A stretch of 43,360 bases of DNA. Origin: Chloroflexota bacterium. GTDB lineage: Bacteria; Chloroflexota; Anaerolineae; CG2-30-64-16. The stretch is taken from NCBI GenBank assembly GCA_029555885.1, contig JAKPQT010000465.1, positions 1 to 43,360 on the forward strand, given 5' to 3'. The translations under genes were made by a program, and so were the position numbers. This document shows, piece after piece, positions 24,945-32,908 of this stretch; position 1 is the stretch's first letter; every line of letters starts with the position of its first letter. The notes under the pieces were generated by a model. That model had not been told where the DNA came from, ran no database searches, and saw only the letters and a list, made by a program, of their open reading frames with translations.

Positions 24945-25625
24945 ATGGCATCCTTTCTCGATAAGGTACAGACCTTGATCAGCGCGGACCTCAACCGTCT
25001 GGTCGACCGGGCGCTCAAGAGCAACGAGCCGGCCATCTTCCAGGGGCACATCCGCGAGCTGCAGGGCATGCAAGAACAACTGGAAGACCAGTTGGTCAAG
25101 GTGCGCGCGGAAATCACGCAGATGCGCCGGCGCAGCGATGAGCAACAGGCGCTCGTCGTCCAGCAGGACCTGGAAGTGGACCGCCTGCTGCGTGAGGGGC
25201 TGGAGAGCGACGCGCTGGCCGCGCAGGAACGCCTGAACCAGAGCCGTCTGGCGGCCGCGCGGCAGTCCGAGCGGCTGGAGAACCTGGAAGCGGAGTATAC
25301 GCGGCTGACCGAGACGAAGGCCCAGCTCGATGCGCGCATCGAGGCCCTCGTGCGCTCTGAGCCAGAGGTCGAGGGGCTGGTCGGGCTGGCGCGGGCCAAG
25401 CAGCACACCGCGGAAGCGATGCAGTCGCTCGAAGACCTCAGCGGGACCGGGGACCCGGATGTGGCGCGGGTCGTGGACGCCATCCGCGGCCGGCTGGCCG
25501 AGGCCGAGGCGCAGATCGCGCTGCTGGAGCAGCGCGGGCTGGCCCACGGCGAAACCCCCGAAGTGCTCAAACGTAAAGAATTAGAGGCACAGCTAGAGGC
25601 ACGCAAGGCACGTTTGGGGCTGTAA
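24945..25625 (+). CDS. PspA/IM30 family membrane-remodelling protein, copy 2
   Basis: A 226-residue paralogue of the preceding PspA-like gene. The same plan is visible: amphipathic MASFLDKVQTLISADLNRLV start, GHIRELQGMQEQLEDQL turn, central coiled coil rich in Glu, Gln and Arg, then QSLEDLSGTGDPDVARVVDAI matching the same segment in copy 1, and a basic ELEAQLEARKARLGL end. By eye the two share perhaps a third of their residues, so the duplication is old or fast-diverging. TAGGAGG gives the ribosome site. It ends 9 bases before the membrane-anchored binding protein. Confidence 0.82.
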   Translation: MASFLDKVQTLISADLNRLVDRALKSNEPAIFQGHIRELQGMQEQLEDQLVKVRAEITQMRRRSDEQQALVVQQDLEVDRLLREGLESDALAAQERLNQSRLAAARQSERLENLEAEYTRLTETKAQLDARIEALVRSEPEVEGLVGLARAKQHTAEAMQSLEDLSGTGDPDVARVVDAIRGRLAEAEAQIALLEQRGLAHGETPEVLKRKELEAQLEARKARLGL

Positions 25626-25634
25626 GGAGCGCAT

Positions 25635-26978
25635 ATGTCCCTCGCACCTGTGATTGGCACGTTGGCCGGTGGCGTGATCGCCATCATCGTCGCGATCATT
25701 CTCTTTGCCGCGCGCGGCGGGCGGCGGGCTCAGGCCGTGTTTTTCCTGGTGATCGGCTTTGCGCTCCTGGGCGTGGGCGGCGTTCTGGCCTGGCAGCAAT
25801 ACGAGCCGCCGACCGCTACCGGTTCCGGCCCGCTCGTTGCCGCGCCGCGCGGGCCGGTCCAGGTGCGCGTGCTGACCGCCCTGCCGGTCGAGCCGTGGGT
25901 GCGGGAGGCCGCACGCGCCTTCAACGAGGCTGACATTACTCAGGACGGCCAGCCGGTTGAGGTGCAGGTCATCGCAATGGACGGCCTGACCGCGCTCGGC
26001 AAGTTCGACCGCGACGAGTATGGCAGCCTCGGCAACCGCACGCGCGATGAGCTTTCCGCCGATGAGCTGGAACGGCTTCAAACCAACTTCCCGACCGTCT
26101 GGATTCCCGACAGCCGCTACCTGGTGGAGCTGGCGAACGCGGCTTACAAGGAGCGCATCGGCCGCGATGTGTTCCTGACGGATGGCGAATATCGCGCCCG
26201 GCCCATCGCCATCTCGCTGTTCGTCTGGGGCATCTACCAGAGCCGCGCAGATGTGTTGACCGAGAAGTACGGCGACATCAACTGGCAGACCATCCACGAT
26301 GCGGCGATCGCGGCGGGCGGCTGGCCGGAGCTGGGCGGCGAGCCGGGCTGGGGCTTCTTCAAGCTGGTCGTGCCCAATCCGCAGCGGAACGTCGGCGGGC
26401 TGGCCGCGATGGTCGCGGCCGCGGGCGAGTATTACGACCGTACCAACATCTCTGTGGCGGACGTGACCGATCCGCAGTTCCAGCAGTGGCTCAAGGAACT
26501 GATGGGCGCGTTGACGGATGTCAGCGGCGCGAGCGCGTACACCGCGGAAGATTTCGCCCTGTTCGGTTACTCCGCAGGCGACGGCGGGCAACTGCTGGAG
26601 AGCGACCTGCTCAACAGCATGGAGGGCATCCGCACCCGCTGGGCCGACCCGCTCGTCATCCGCTATCCCAAGTATGTGACCTGGTTCGACTTCCCGTACA
26701 GCATCTGGGTGGGACCGGAGACGACCGCGGCGGAGAAGAACGCGGCCTTGCAATTCCAGCAGTACCTGCTGGGCGAAGAGCAGCAGAAGCTGGCCGTCGA
26801 GCAGGGGCTCCGGCCGGCGAACAGCGCGGTCAGCGTGACCGAGGGCGATACCCTGTTCAGCCAGTGGCAGAGCCAGGGCGTCGAGGCGATTGTCCCGCGC
26901 ACGACGCGCATGGCGTCGCCCAGCCGCGATGTGCTGCTGGCCCTGTTGCGTTGGTTTGATCTGAACGTCGGCAAGTGA
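25635..26978 (+). CDS. Membrane-anchored type 2 substrate-binding protein
   Basis: 447 residues. Two N-terminal membrane segments (about 7-26 and 34-53) are separated by a basic loop (ARGGRR), which by the positive-inside rule puts the large C-terminal domain outside. That domain (about 75-447) resembles bacterial extracellular solute-binding proteins: VRVLTALPVEPWVREAARAF opens the fold, later RPIAISLFVWGIY and WFDFPYSIWVGPET occur where family members have ligand/hinge segments. No permease is encoded nearby, so the domain may sense or scaffold rather than feed a transporter. An ATG at 25635 follows AAGGAG. Confidence 0.75.
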   Translation: MSLAPVIGTLAGGVIAIIVAIILFAARGGRRAQAVFFLVIGFALLGVGGVLAWQQYEPPTATGSGPLVAAPRGPVQVRVLTALPVEPWVREAARAFNEADITQDGQPVEVQVIAMDGLTALGKFDRDEYGSLGNRTRDELSADELERLQTNFPTVWIPDSRYLVELANAAYKERIGRDVFLTDGEYRARPIAISLFVWGIYQSRADVLTEKYGDINWQTIHDAAIAAGGWPELGGEPGWGFFKLVVPNPQRNVGGLAAMVAAAGEYYDRTNISVADVTDPQFQQWLKELMGALTDVSGASAYTAEDFALFGYSAGDGGQLLESDLLNSMEGIRTRWADPLVIRYPKYVTWFDFPYSIWVGPETTAAEKNAALQFQQYLLGEEQQKLAVEQGLRPANSAVSVTEGDTLFSQWQSQGVEAIVPRTTRMASPSRDVLLALLRWFDLNVGK

Positions 26979-26994
26979 GGCAAGGAGTTTGGGA

Positions 26995-28728
26995 ATGACC
27001 CGCCAACCGACAGGACCGCGTGCCAGCACGATCATCGTCTTTGTCGCGCTGCTCGCCCTGGTTGTCTGCGTCGTCATGGCGATGCTGTTCACGGCTGTGC
27101 TGAACAATAGCCGGACCCAACAGGCAGGCATTGCAGCGACGACGACCGTCGATCCCCGCAGCGCCGCGCTGACCATCGCCTACTCCCCGGAGAAGGCTGC
27201 GCTGATGCGCACGCTGGTGGATGCCTTCAACGCGGAGGGGCAGCGCACGACGGACCGGCAGGCGATGACTATCGCGCTGGTGGAACTGACGCCGGAGGAG
27301 ATGGTCAACCAGGCGCTGGCCGGGGAGCAGACCTTCCAGGCCCTCACGCCGGATTCGTCCCTGTGGCTCGACCAGCTCAACCGGCGTTGGGCCGAGAACT
27401 ATCCTGCCGGGCAGGAGCCGGGCACGATCGCCCCGCGCCTGACGGGTGAGTCCGTGCGCTATGCCATCAGCCCCATCGTCATCGCGGCCTGGGAAGACGT
27501 TGCACGCTCGCTCGGCTGGCCCGAGCAGGCGGTCGGCTGGCAGACGCTCCAGACACGTGCGCAGCAGGACGCCAATTTCCGCTGGAGCCATCCCAGCACC
27601 GCGTATGCCAGCGGGCTGCTGGCGACGCTGGCCGAGTTCTACGCAGGCGCGGGCGTGCAGCGCGGGCTGACCAACGAGATGGTGCAGGATCAGAAGACCA
27701 TTGACTTCGTCACCGCAATCGAGCAGACGGTCAAGTTCTACGGCGAGGCCGAGCTGGCCGTCATCGATCGGGTCATGCGCGACGGGCCGCAGACGCTGGA
27801 TGCTTTCGTCGTGTCCGAGCAGCTCGTGGCCGCCTTCAACATGGGCGTGTTCGGCCAGCCGCCCGCGCGATTGGTCGCCATCTATCCCGCGGAAGGGACG
27901 CTGTGGGCCGACCATCCGCTTGCGCTGATCGAGTCCGCGAATCTGACGGTCAATCAGCGGCGCACCTTCCAGGCCTTCCGTGAGTTCCTGGCCCAGCCGG
28001 AGACTCAGGCCGCGGTGCTGGCCGCGGGCTACCGGCCAGCGGACCTGAGCATCCCGCTGGACGGCGCAGATTCACCGCTCACTGCAGCATACGGCGTGGA
28101 CCCGCGCCAGCCGGAGACGACGCTGCAACTGCCCGCGCCGGATGTCGTCCAGGTGGTGCAGAATGTCTGGGCGCTGACCAAGCGCAAGACCAACGTCATC
28201 CTCGTCGTGGACACCTCCGGCTCGATGGAAGGCGAGAAGCTGGCGAATGCGCAGGACGCCCTGCGCACCTTCCTCCTGCAAATTCCGACCGGCCAGGAGC
28301 GCGTGGGCCTGGTGGAGTTCAACACGGGGGTCACCAACATCGTCGAGCTGGACCTGCTGGACAACAACCGCGCCGAACTGAACGCCACAGTGGACAGCCT
28401 GCAGGCGAACGGCAATACAGCCCTGCTGGATGCCGTGCGCGCCGCGTATGTGCGCCTGCAGCGGCAGGCCGACCCGGAGCGCATCAACGCGATTGTGGCC
28501 ATGACCGACGGGCGGGAGAATGCTTCTGCCGTGGGCCTGCGCGAACTGGCCGCGGAAATCCGGCAGGGCAATGAGACGCTGCCCATCTTCATCTTCTGCA
28601 TCGCCTATGGCCGTGACGCGGACTACAACGTCCTCGACACGCTGGCCGAGGCGAGCGGCGGGCAGGTGCGCGAGGGCAACACTGAGACGATCCGAGAGCT
28701 GTACAAGATTCTGTCGAGTTACTTCTGA
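26995..28728 (+). CDS. Membrane-anchored substrate-binding domain fused to a VWA domain
   Basis: 577 residues. One N-terminal membrane anchor (about 13-37) precedes an extracytoplasmic substrate-binding-like domain (about 55-370; LTIAYSPEKAALMRTLVDAF opening strand-helix, PIVIAAWEDV hinge). Residues about 395-577 are a von Willebrand A domain with a complete MIDAS metal site: Asp406-x-Ser408-x-Ser410 in DTSGSM, Thr475 in GNTALLD and Asp505 in MTDGREN. VWA domains bind protein partners through the metal. ATG at 26995 has AAGGAG upstream; it is 16 bases after the previous gene and shares one base with the next. The related binding domain in the upstream gene suggests duplication within the operon. 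Confidence 0.82.
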   Translation: MTRQPTGPRASTIIVFVALLALVVCVVMAMLFTAVLNNSRTQQAGIAATTTVDPRSAALTIAYSPEKAALMRTLVDAFNAEGQRTTDRQAMTIALVELTPEEMVNQALAGEQTFQALTPDSSLWLDQLNRRWAENYPAGQEPGTIAPRLTGESVRYAISPIVIAAWEDVARSLGWPEQAVGWQTLQTRAQQDANFRWSHPSTAYASGLLATLAEFYAGAGVQRGLTNEMVQDQKTIDFVTAIEQTVKFYGEAELAVIDRVMRDGPQTLDAFVVSEQLVAAFNMGVFGQPPARLVAIYPAEGTLWADHPLALIESANLTVNQRRTFQAFREFLAQPETQAAVLAAGYRPADLSIPLDGADSPLTAAYGVDPRQPETTLQLPAPDVVQVVQNVWALTKRKTNVILVVDTSGSMEGEKLANAQDALRTFLLQIPTGQERVGLVEFNTGVTNIVELDLLDNNRAELNATVDSLQANGNTALLDAVRAAYVRLQRQADPERINAIVAMTDGRENASAVGLRELAAEIRQGNETLPIFIFCIAYGRDADYNVLDTLAEASGGQVREGNTETIRELYKILSSYF

Positions 28729-29642
28729 TGCCTGAGCAATCCACTCGCGACCGTATTGAACAGCAGGTCGGCAAGGCGCTGCTCAGGAACGCCTTCTTCA
28801 ATCTGCCGAGCGCGTTGATGATCGGCGCGACCATCCTGGCAACCGCGATCATGCCGGACCTGGTGCCGATGATTCCCTGGTTCGCGTGGCCTATTTTCGG
28901 CTTCGCGGGCGAGGCCGCGATCGTCGCCGCCAGCCTGACGGACAAGGCGGGGCAGGAGAAGCTGGTCGAGTCGTTGTTCCGCGAGAAGTACAGCCTGAAC
29001 GGCATTCGCGACCGCAAGTTGCGCGAGAAGCTGAAAGAGGCGGACGAATACCGCCAGCGCATCCAGAGCGTCGTGGACCAGCAGCGCAGCGGCGTGCTGC
29101 GTGACCGGCTCAAGACCACGACTAACCAGGTGTATGACTGGATTGCGAACATGGTGGCGCTTGCCCGGCGCATCGACGAATATCGCACCGATCAGATTAT
29201 CCGGCGTGACCTGACCAACGTGCCGAAAGACATCGAGCGACTGAAGTGGCGGCTCGACCGGGAGACCGACCCGCGCGTGCGCGAGCAGATGACGACCACG
29301 CTGGCCTCGAACCAGCAGCAGCTTGCCGCGTTGCGTGAGCTGCACGGCCGCATGGAACGCGCAGACCTGCAACTTGACCACTCGCTGGCGGCGCTGGGCA
29401 CGGTCTATTCGCAGATGCTGCTGATCGGCAGCAAGGATGTGGATTCGGACCGGGCCGAGCGGCTGGGCGACGACATCCGTGGGGAGGTCATGGCCCTGCA
29501 GGACCTGGTCGATTCGTTGAACGAGGTCTACAACGGCGGCCTGCCGCCCATTGAGAGCATCACATCGACTGCAACGGCTGATGAAGAAGACGCGACTGCC
29601 GAAGTGCGCCGGGCGCGGCGCGAGCAGTCTGCGCGCAGATAG
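28728..29642 (+). CDS. Unrecognised membrane/coiled-coil protein
   Basis: I do not recognise a family. The 304-residue protein has two hydrophobic segments near the N-terminus (about 22-45 and 47-68: LPSALMIGATILATAIMPDL, then IPWFAWPIFGFAGEAAIVAA), then about 200 residues of charged, heptad-like helix (KLREKLKEADEYRQRIQSVV; RLKWRLDRETDPRVREQM) and an acidic tail. The short loop between the two segments and the long charged tail suggest a hairpin membrane anchor with a cytoplasmic coiled coil, which could meet the PspA proteins on the inner face. Its ATG overlaps the VWA stop codon by one base (TGATG), so it is translationally coupled to the VWA protein. Confidence 0.75.
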   Translation: MPEQSTRDRIEQQVGKALLRNAFFNLPSALMIGATILATAIMPDLVPMIPWFAWPIFGFAGEAAIVAASLTDKAGQEKLVESLFREKYSLNGIRDRKLREKLKEADEYRQRIQSVVDQQRSGVLRDRLKTTTNQVYDWIANMVALARRIDEYRTDQIIRRDLTNVPKDIERLKWRLDRETDPRVREQMTTTLASNQQQLAALRELHGRMERADLQLDHSLAALGTVYSQMLLIGSKDVDSDRAERLGDDIRGEVMALQDLVDSLNEVYNGGLPPIESITSTATADEEDATAEVRRARREQSARR

Positions 29643-29651
29643 GGAGACACT

Positions 29652-30803
29652 ATGAGACGGGTTTCTGTTCTGCTCGTCCTGTTGCTTATCACCGCGGTCC
29701 TGGCTGCCGGCTGCACCGGCGGCGGAGCCGCCGCGCCCACAAAGGGCGAGGTGACGGTCTACGTTGCCGGTCCCCTGTCGGGCTTTCAGGCGAACACCGG
29801 TCAGACGGTCGCGGGCGGCGTCCGCCTGATGGCCGAGCAGCTCAACCGCTCCGGCGGGCTGCTGGGGTACAAGGTCAAGGTGGTGGCGCTGGATGACGAA
29901 GCCGACTCCGAGGTGGCCGTCGCGGTCGCCCAGGAGATCAAGGCCGCAGTGGCGCGCGGGGAGCGGGTCATCGGCGTGATCGGGCATCCGAACTCCGGCC
30001 AGACCGCCGCCGCGATGGAGGTCTACAAGGACCTGGACCTGACGGTCATCACGCCGACCGCATCGGAAGTCGCGCTGACGCAGCGGGGGTATACGAACTT
30101 CTTCCGAGTCAACGCAGCCAACGACCTGCAGGCGACCGCGGGCGCGGAATACCTGATCAAGACGCTCGGCGCGCAGCAGGTCGCGGTGCTCTATAACGAC
30201 GACGCCTACGGCATCGACCTGGGTCGCCGCGTGGCTGACGAGATCACCCGGTTGGGCGGCACGGTGCCGCTGTCGGTGCAGGTTGCGGTCGAGCAGAATC
30301 GCTTCACCGACGAGGTGGCCCGCATCCGGAGCGCGGGAGTCGATGCCATCTACTACGCGGGCTACGAGGTCGAGTGCCCCTACCTGCGCGCGGACCTGCG
30401 CGACGCCGGGCTGGACGGGCTGACTTTCATGGCATCGGACGGCTGCTTCCTGGCTGCGACGATCGACAATGCGGACGGCGCGGCCGAGGGCATGTACGTC
30501 TCCGGCTTCGCGCCTTCTCCCAAGACCGCGGTCGATGAGGCGTGGGTGCAGGCCTACCAGGCCGTCGAGTATCGCAACCCTGACACCTACTCGGTCAACG
30601 GCTACAGCGCGATGCAGGTGCTGGCGGAGGGCATCAAGCGGGCGAACGCGCTGAACGGCCAGCAGGTGAATAGCGCGATTCGCGGTCTCGATGTCAAGAC
30701 CCCGCTGGGGGAGGTGCAGTTCCAGGAGAACGGCGACCTGCGCGCCGCACAGATTTACATCTTCCAGGTCAAGGACGGGCAGTTCGTGCAGGTCGCGCCG
30801 TAA
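29652..30803 (+). CDS. Branched-chain-amino-acid-type (LivJ-like) binding lipoprotein
   Basis: 383 residues. A lipoprotein signal with lipobox LAAGC places Cys21 as the lipid-anchored N-terminus. The mature part is a type 1 periplasmic binding fold: VTVYVAGPLSGFQANTGQTV, GGVRLMAEQLNRSGGLLG, then VIGVIGHPNSGQTAA and the hinge FFRVNAANDLQATAGAEYL, all typical of the Liv/receptor family of ligand-binding regions. Family ligands are branched-chain amino acids, amides or urea; which one applies cannot be read here. It closes the operon 9 bases after the coiled-coil gene, has GGGAG before its ATG, and again lacks any permease or ATPase neighbour. Confidence 0.85.
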   Translation: MRRVSVLLVLLLITAVLAAGCTGGGAAAPTKGEVTVYVAGPLSGFQANTGQTVAGGVRLMAEQLNRSGGLLGYKVKVVALDDEADSEVAVAVAQEIKAAVARGERVIGVIGHPNSGQTAAAMEVYKDLDLTVITPTASEVALTQRGYTNFFRVNAANDLQATAGAEYLIKTLGAQQVAVLYNDDAYGIDLGRRVADEITRLGGTVPLSVQVAVEQNRFTDEVARIRSAGVDAIYYAGYEVECPYLRADLRDAGLDGLTFMASDGCFLAATIDNADGAAEGMYVSGFAPSPKTAVDEAWVQAYQAVEYRNPDTYSVNGYSAMQVLAEGIKRANALNGQQVNSAIRGLDVKTPLGEVQFQENGDLRAAQIYIFQVKDGQFVQVAP

Positions 30804-30804
30804 T

Positions 30805-30846
30805 CCTATCGATAGGGCGTTAGGGCCGCTTTGCAGCCCTAACGCC
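30805..30846 (+). terminator. Hairpins ending the PspA/VWA operon
   Basis: An 11-bp perfect stem (30816-30826 / 30836-30846) with a 9-base loop that can pair further, preceded by the 12-base palindrome 30805-30816. It lies directly after the stop codon of the binding lipoprotein. No long T-run follows, so termination strength is uncertain. Confidence 0.55.
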
Positions 30847-30889
30847 AGGAAAACGCGATTTGCCTCAATGTGAAGAAGGAGGATAGTCT

Positions 30890-31276
30890 ATGACCCGGCG
30901 CTCGGATGGCACGAATCTAGTCGCAATCTACCATTTCATCAGCGGCATCTTCAGCCTGCTTGGCCTCTGCCTGATCGTGACGATTCCCCTGGCGATGGGG
31001 CTGTTCGTGCCCGTCACAGGAGATGAGGGTGCTTGGATCGCAGTCGTCACGATGGCGCTCATCGGTCTCATCGGCGGCGGCATCTTACTGCTGATAACCA
31101 TTGCGAATTTCGTCATAGGTTGGGGGCTGTGGAACCTGCGGGAGTGGGCCCGGATCAGCGCCATCGCGTTGGCCTTCTTGCGGCTGCTCAACATTCCGTT
31201 GGGCACGATCATCGGCGGGCTTATCATCTGGCACCTGCTCAGAGAGGAAACCAAGGACGAGTTTGCAGCCGGCTAG
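30890..31276 (+). CDS. Small membrane protein of unknown function
   Basis: A 128-residue hydrophobic protein with three or four membrane segments (about 9-33, 45-76 as one or two, 84-110) and a short charged tail (REETKDEF). YHFISGIFSLLGL and the segment around WGLWNLREWARISAIAL resemble small uncharacterised bacterial membrane families in which a 'GLW.LREWAR' motif recurs. No catalytic residue is obvious. AAGGAGGA precedes the ATG. It stands between two hairpins and so is probably transcribed alone or by read-through from the PspA/VWA operon. Confidence 0.7.
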   Translation: MTRRSDGTNLVAIYHFISGIFSLLGLCLIVTIPLAMGLFVPVTGDEGAWIAVVTMALIGLIGGGILLLITIANFVIGWGLWNLREWARISAIALAFLRLLNIPLGTIIGGLIIWHLLREETKDEFAAG

Positions 31277-31309
31277 GTCCGTTACCTGTAACACGAATCA
31301 CATCCCTCA

Positions 31310-31344
31310 CAACCCCTTCCGGGTATGATGCACGGAAGGGGTTG
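31310..31344 (+). terminator. 12-bp hairpin upstream of the LmbE-type gene
   Basis: Perfect 12-bp arms (31310-31321 / 31333-31344) flank an 11-base loop, GGTATGATGCA. It could terminate the small membrane protein gene. The loop holds TATGAT (5 of 6 of a -10 box), so a promoter within the hairpin is also possible, although no good -35 is seen. Confidence 0.5.
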
Positions 31345-31387
31345 CCATGTGTCTGGCCCCCTTGTTTTGTGTGGAGAAGAATCATTT

Positions 31388-32671
31388 ATGTCTCAGCCAT
31401 CGTTCACCATCCTGACCATTTTTGCTCATCCCGACGACGAAATCGGCGTCGGCTCGACGCTCGGCTATTACAGCGATGCGGGCATGCACACGGTCCTCGT
31501 CTGCGCATCGCGCGGGGAGGTCGCCACCATCTTCTGCGACGACTGCGCGACCCGCGAGAACCTGGCCGAGGTGCGCACGCACGAGCTGGAATGCGCATGC
31601 CAGCATATCGGCATCAAGGAGCTGCGCTGGCTGGACTGGCCGGACGGCGGCATCAAAGACCTGCCGCGCGAGGAGGCTGTCGGCCGGATCGTCGAGATTA
31701 TCCGCGAGCTGCGCCCGCAAGTTGTCATAACACACCCTGAGCACGGCCTGTATCCGCATCCCGACCACCTGGCTCTATGGGAGATCGTGCGCGAGGCCTT
31801 CGATGCCAGCGCGGACGCGGCCCGCTACCCTGAGGCAGGCGCGCCGTGGAAAGTTGCCCGTCTGTTCACGCGCGCCATCCCGCAGAGCATCTTCGAGCGC
31901 GCGCCCGGCCTGGCCGACTTCCGTGTGGAGCTGAACGGCGAGCTGCTGCCCTTCTACGGCACGCCGGACGAGGACATCGCGGTGACGATGCATGTGGGGG
32001 ATTGGGTGCCCCGGCGAATGGCCGCGTGGGACTGTCACCGCTCCCAGCACAATCCGAACGGCTTCTCCCAGACCATGCCCGACGGCGTACGCGAGGACAT
32101 GGCCGCGAACGAACACTACCTGCTGGCGGCCGCGCATGTGCCGCTGCCCGCGGGGATGCACGATGACTTGCTGGCGGGGCTGACGGCAGATGACGGCGGA
32201 CTGACGCTGGAGGCCGACGGGTCGACAGATGCAGAGGCGGCGCCCGAGGTCCGGGTGGAGCCGTCGCGGGGGTACCTCACCGCGCTGCGCGATGAGCTTT
32301 CCGCACACCTCGCGTTGACCGAGATGGCCCGGCGCTATCTCGCGACGCTGCCGGAGCAGAAGTACGCGACCCTGCTGCGCCGGGTGGCCGACGACAGCCA
32401 GGAGATCACCTACTGGCTGGCACGCGCCTTGCGGGTGGCCGGCGACGTGCCCGGCGCTGTTACGCCCAACGAGCGCATCCGGCGGCAGGGTGCGCGGCAG
32501 CAGCGGGCCGAGGAGCAACTGCGCTTCCTGCACTTCCACATGGAGCAGTCATTGCGGCACTTCGAGAAGTATATCGGGGCTGCGGAGGACGCGGAGCAGC
32601 GCCGCCTGTGGCAGGACCTGGCCGAACGCTCACGGGGCGTGTTTGCGGAGTTGACCGCGCTGGGGTTGTAA
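31388..32671 (+). CDS. LmbE/PIG-L-type zinc deacetylase with C-terminal helical domain
   Basis: 427 residues. The N-terminal part (about 1-265) is an LmbE/PIG-L deacetylase: FAHPDDE gives His14, Asp16 and Asp17, and PHPDH gives His124 and His127, the zinc and catalytic set used to remove acetyl groups from GlcNAc-type substrates (MshB and BshB do this in thiol synthesis). Residues about 290-427 form an extra bundle of long helices (YLTALRDELSAHLALTEMARRYL; EEQLRFLHFHMEQSLRHFEK) that recall ferritin-like or DinB-like bundles; no complete metal motif is evident. ATG at 31388 with GGAGAA upstream; the frame is open further upstream. Substrate unknown. Confidence 0.85.
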   Translation: MSQPSFTILTIFAHPDDEIGVGSTLGYYSDAGMHTVLVCASRGEVATIFCDDCATRENLAEVRTHELECACQHIGIKELRWLDWPDGGIKDLPREEAVGRIVEIIRELRPQVVITHPEHGLYPHPDHLALWEIVREAFDASADAARYPEAGAPWKVARLFTRAIPQSIFERAPGLADFRVELNGELLPFYGTPDEDIAVTMHVGDWVPRRMAAWDCHRSQHNPNGFSQTMPDGVREDMAANEHYLLAAAHVPLPAGMHDDLLAGLTADDGGLTLEADGSTDAEAAPEVRVEPSRGYLTALRDELSAHLALTEMARRYLATLPEQKYATLLRRVADDSQEITYWLARALRVAGDVPGAVTPNERIRRQGARQQRAEEQLRFLHFHMEQSLRHFEKYIGAAEDAEQRRLWQDLAERSRGVFAELTALGL

Positions 32672-32683
32672 TGCGGGCGTGAC

Positions 32684-32786
32684 TGGAGTCGAGGCTTCAG
32701 CCGGTGGGCTATGGCCGGTCTACGACCGAGCCATAGCATGCTGGTTGCGTGCGTACACAACCCAACCGGCTGAAGTCTCGACTCCA
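32684..32786. repeat. Structured intergenic element, possible three-way junction
   Basis: A 22-bp outer stem (32684-32705 / 32765-32786, one G-U) encloses two hairpins: 32708-32737 (8 bp, a one-base bulge, then 5 bp with a TAC loop) and a 5-bp hairpin with arms 32743-32747 and 32758-32762. It lies in the 237-base gap between the LmbE-type gene and iorA. It may be an inserted palindromic element or an RNA; no promoter or terminator tail is clear. Confidence 0.6.
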
Positions 32787-32908
32787 ATCTGCTGCATGGC
32801 ATAATACGCCTTGAACTCCGGGCGAATGACCTGCGTCATGGCAGTCTATCTTCGGCCATGCTATGCTGTTAGCAAGCTGCCATCTGAATCCCAGCATGGA
32901 GGTCGAAG

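Noticed and set aside
22598..30803. PspA/VWA block considered as an ABC uptake system because of three binding domains
   Set aside because: No permease or transport ATPase lies in or next to it, and two of the binding domains are tied to membrane anchors and a VWA domain.
32684..32786. Three-way junction considered as a tRNA
   Set aside because: It lacks a GTTC-type T arm, a proper anticodon arm and an acceptor end; the outer stem is far too long.
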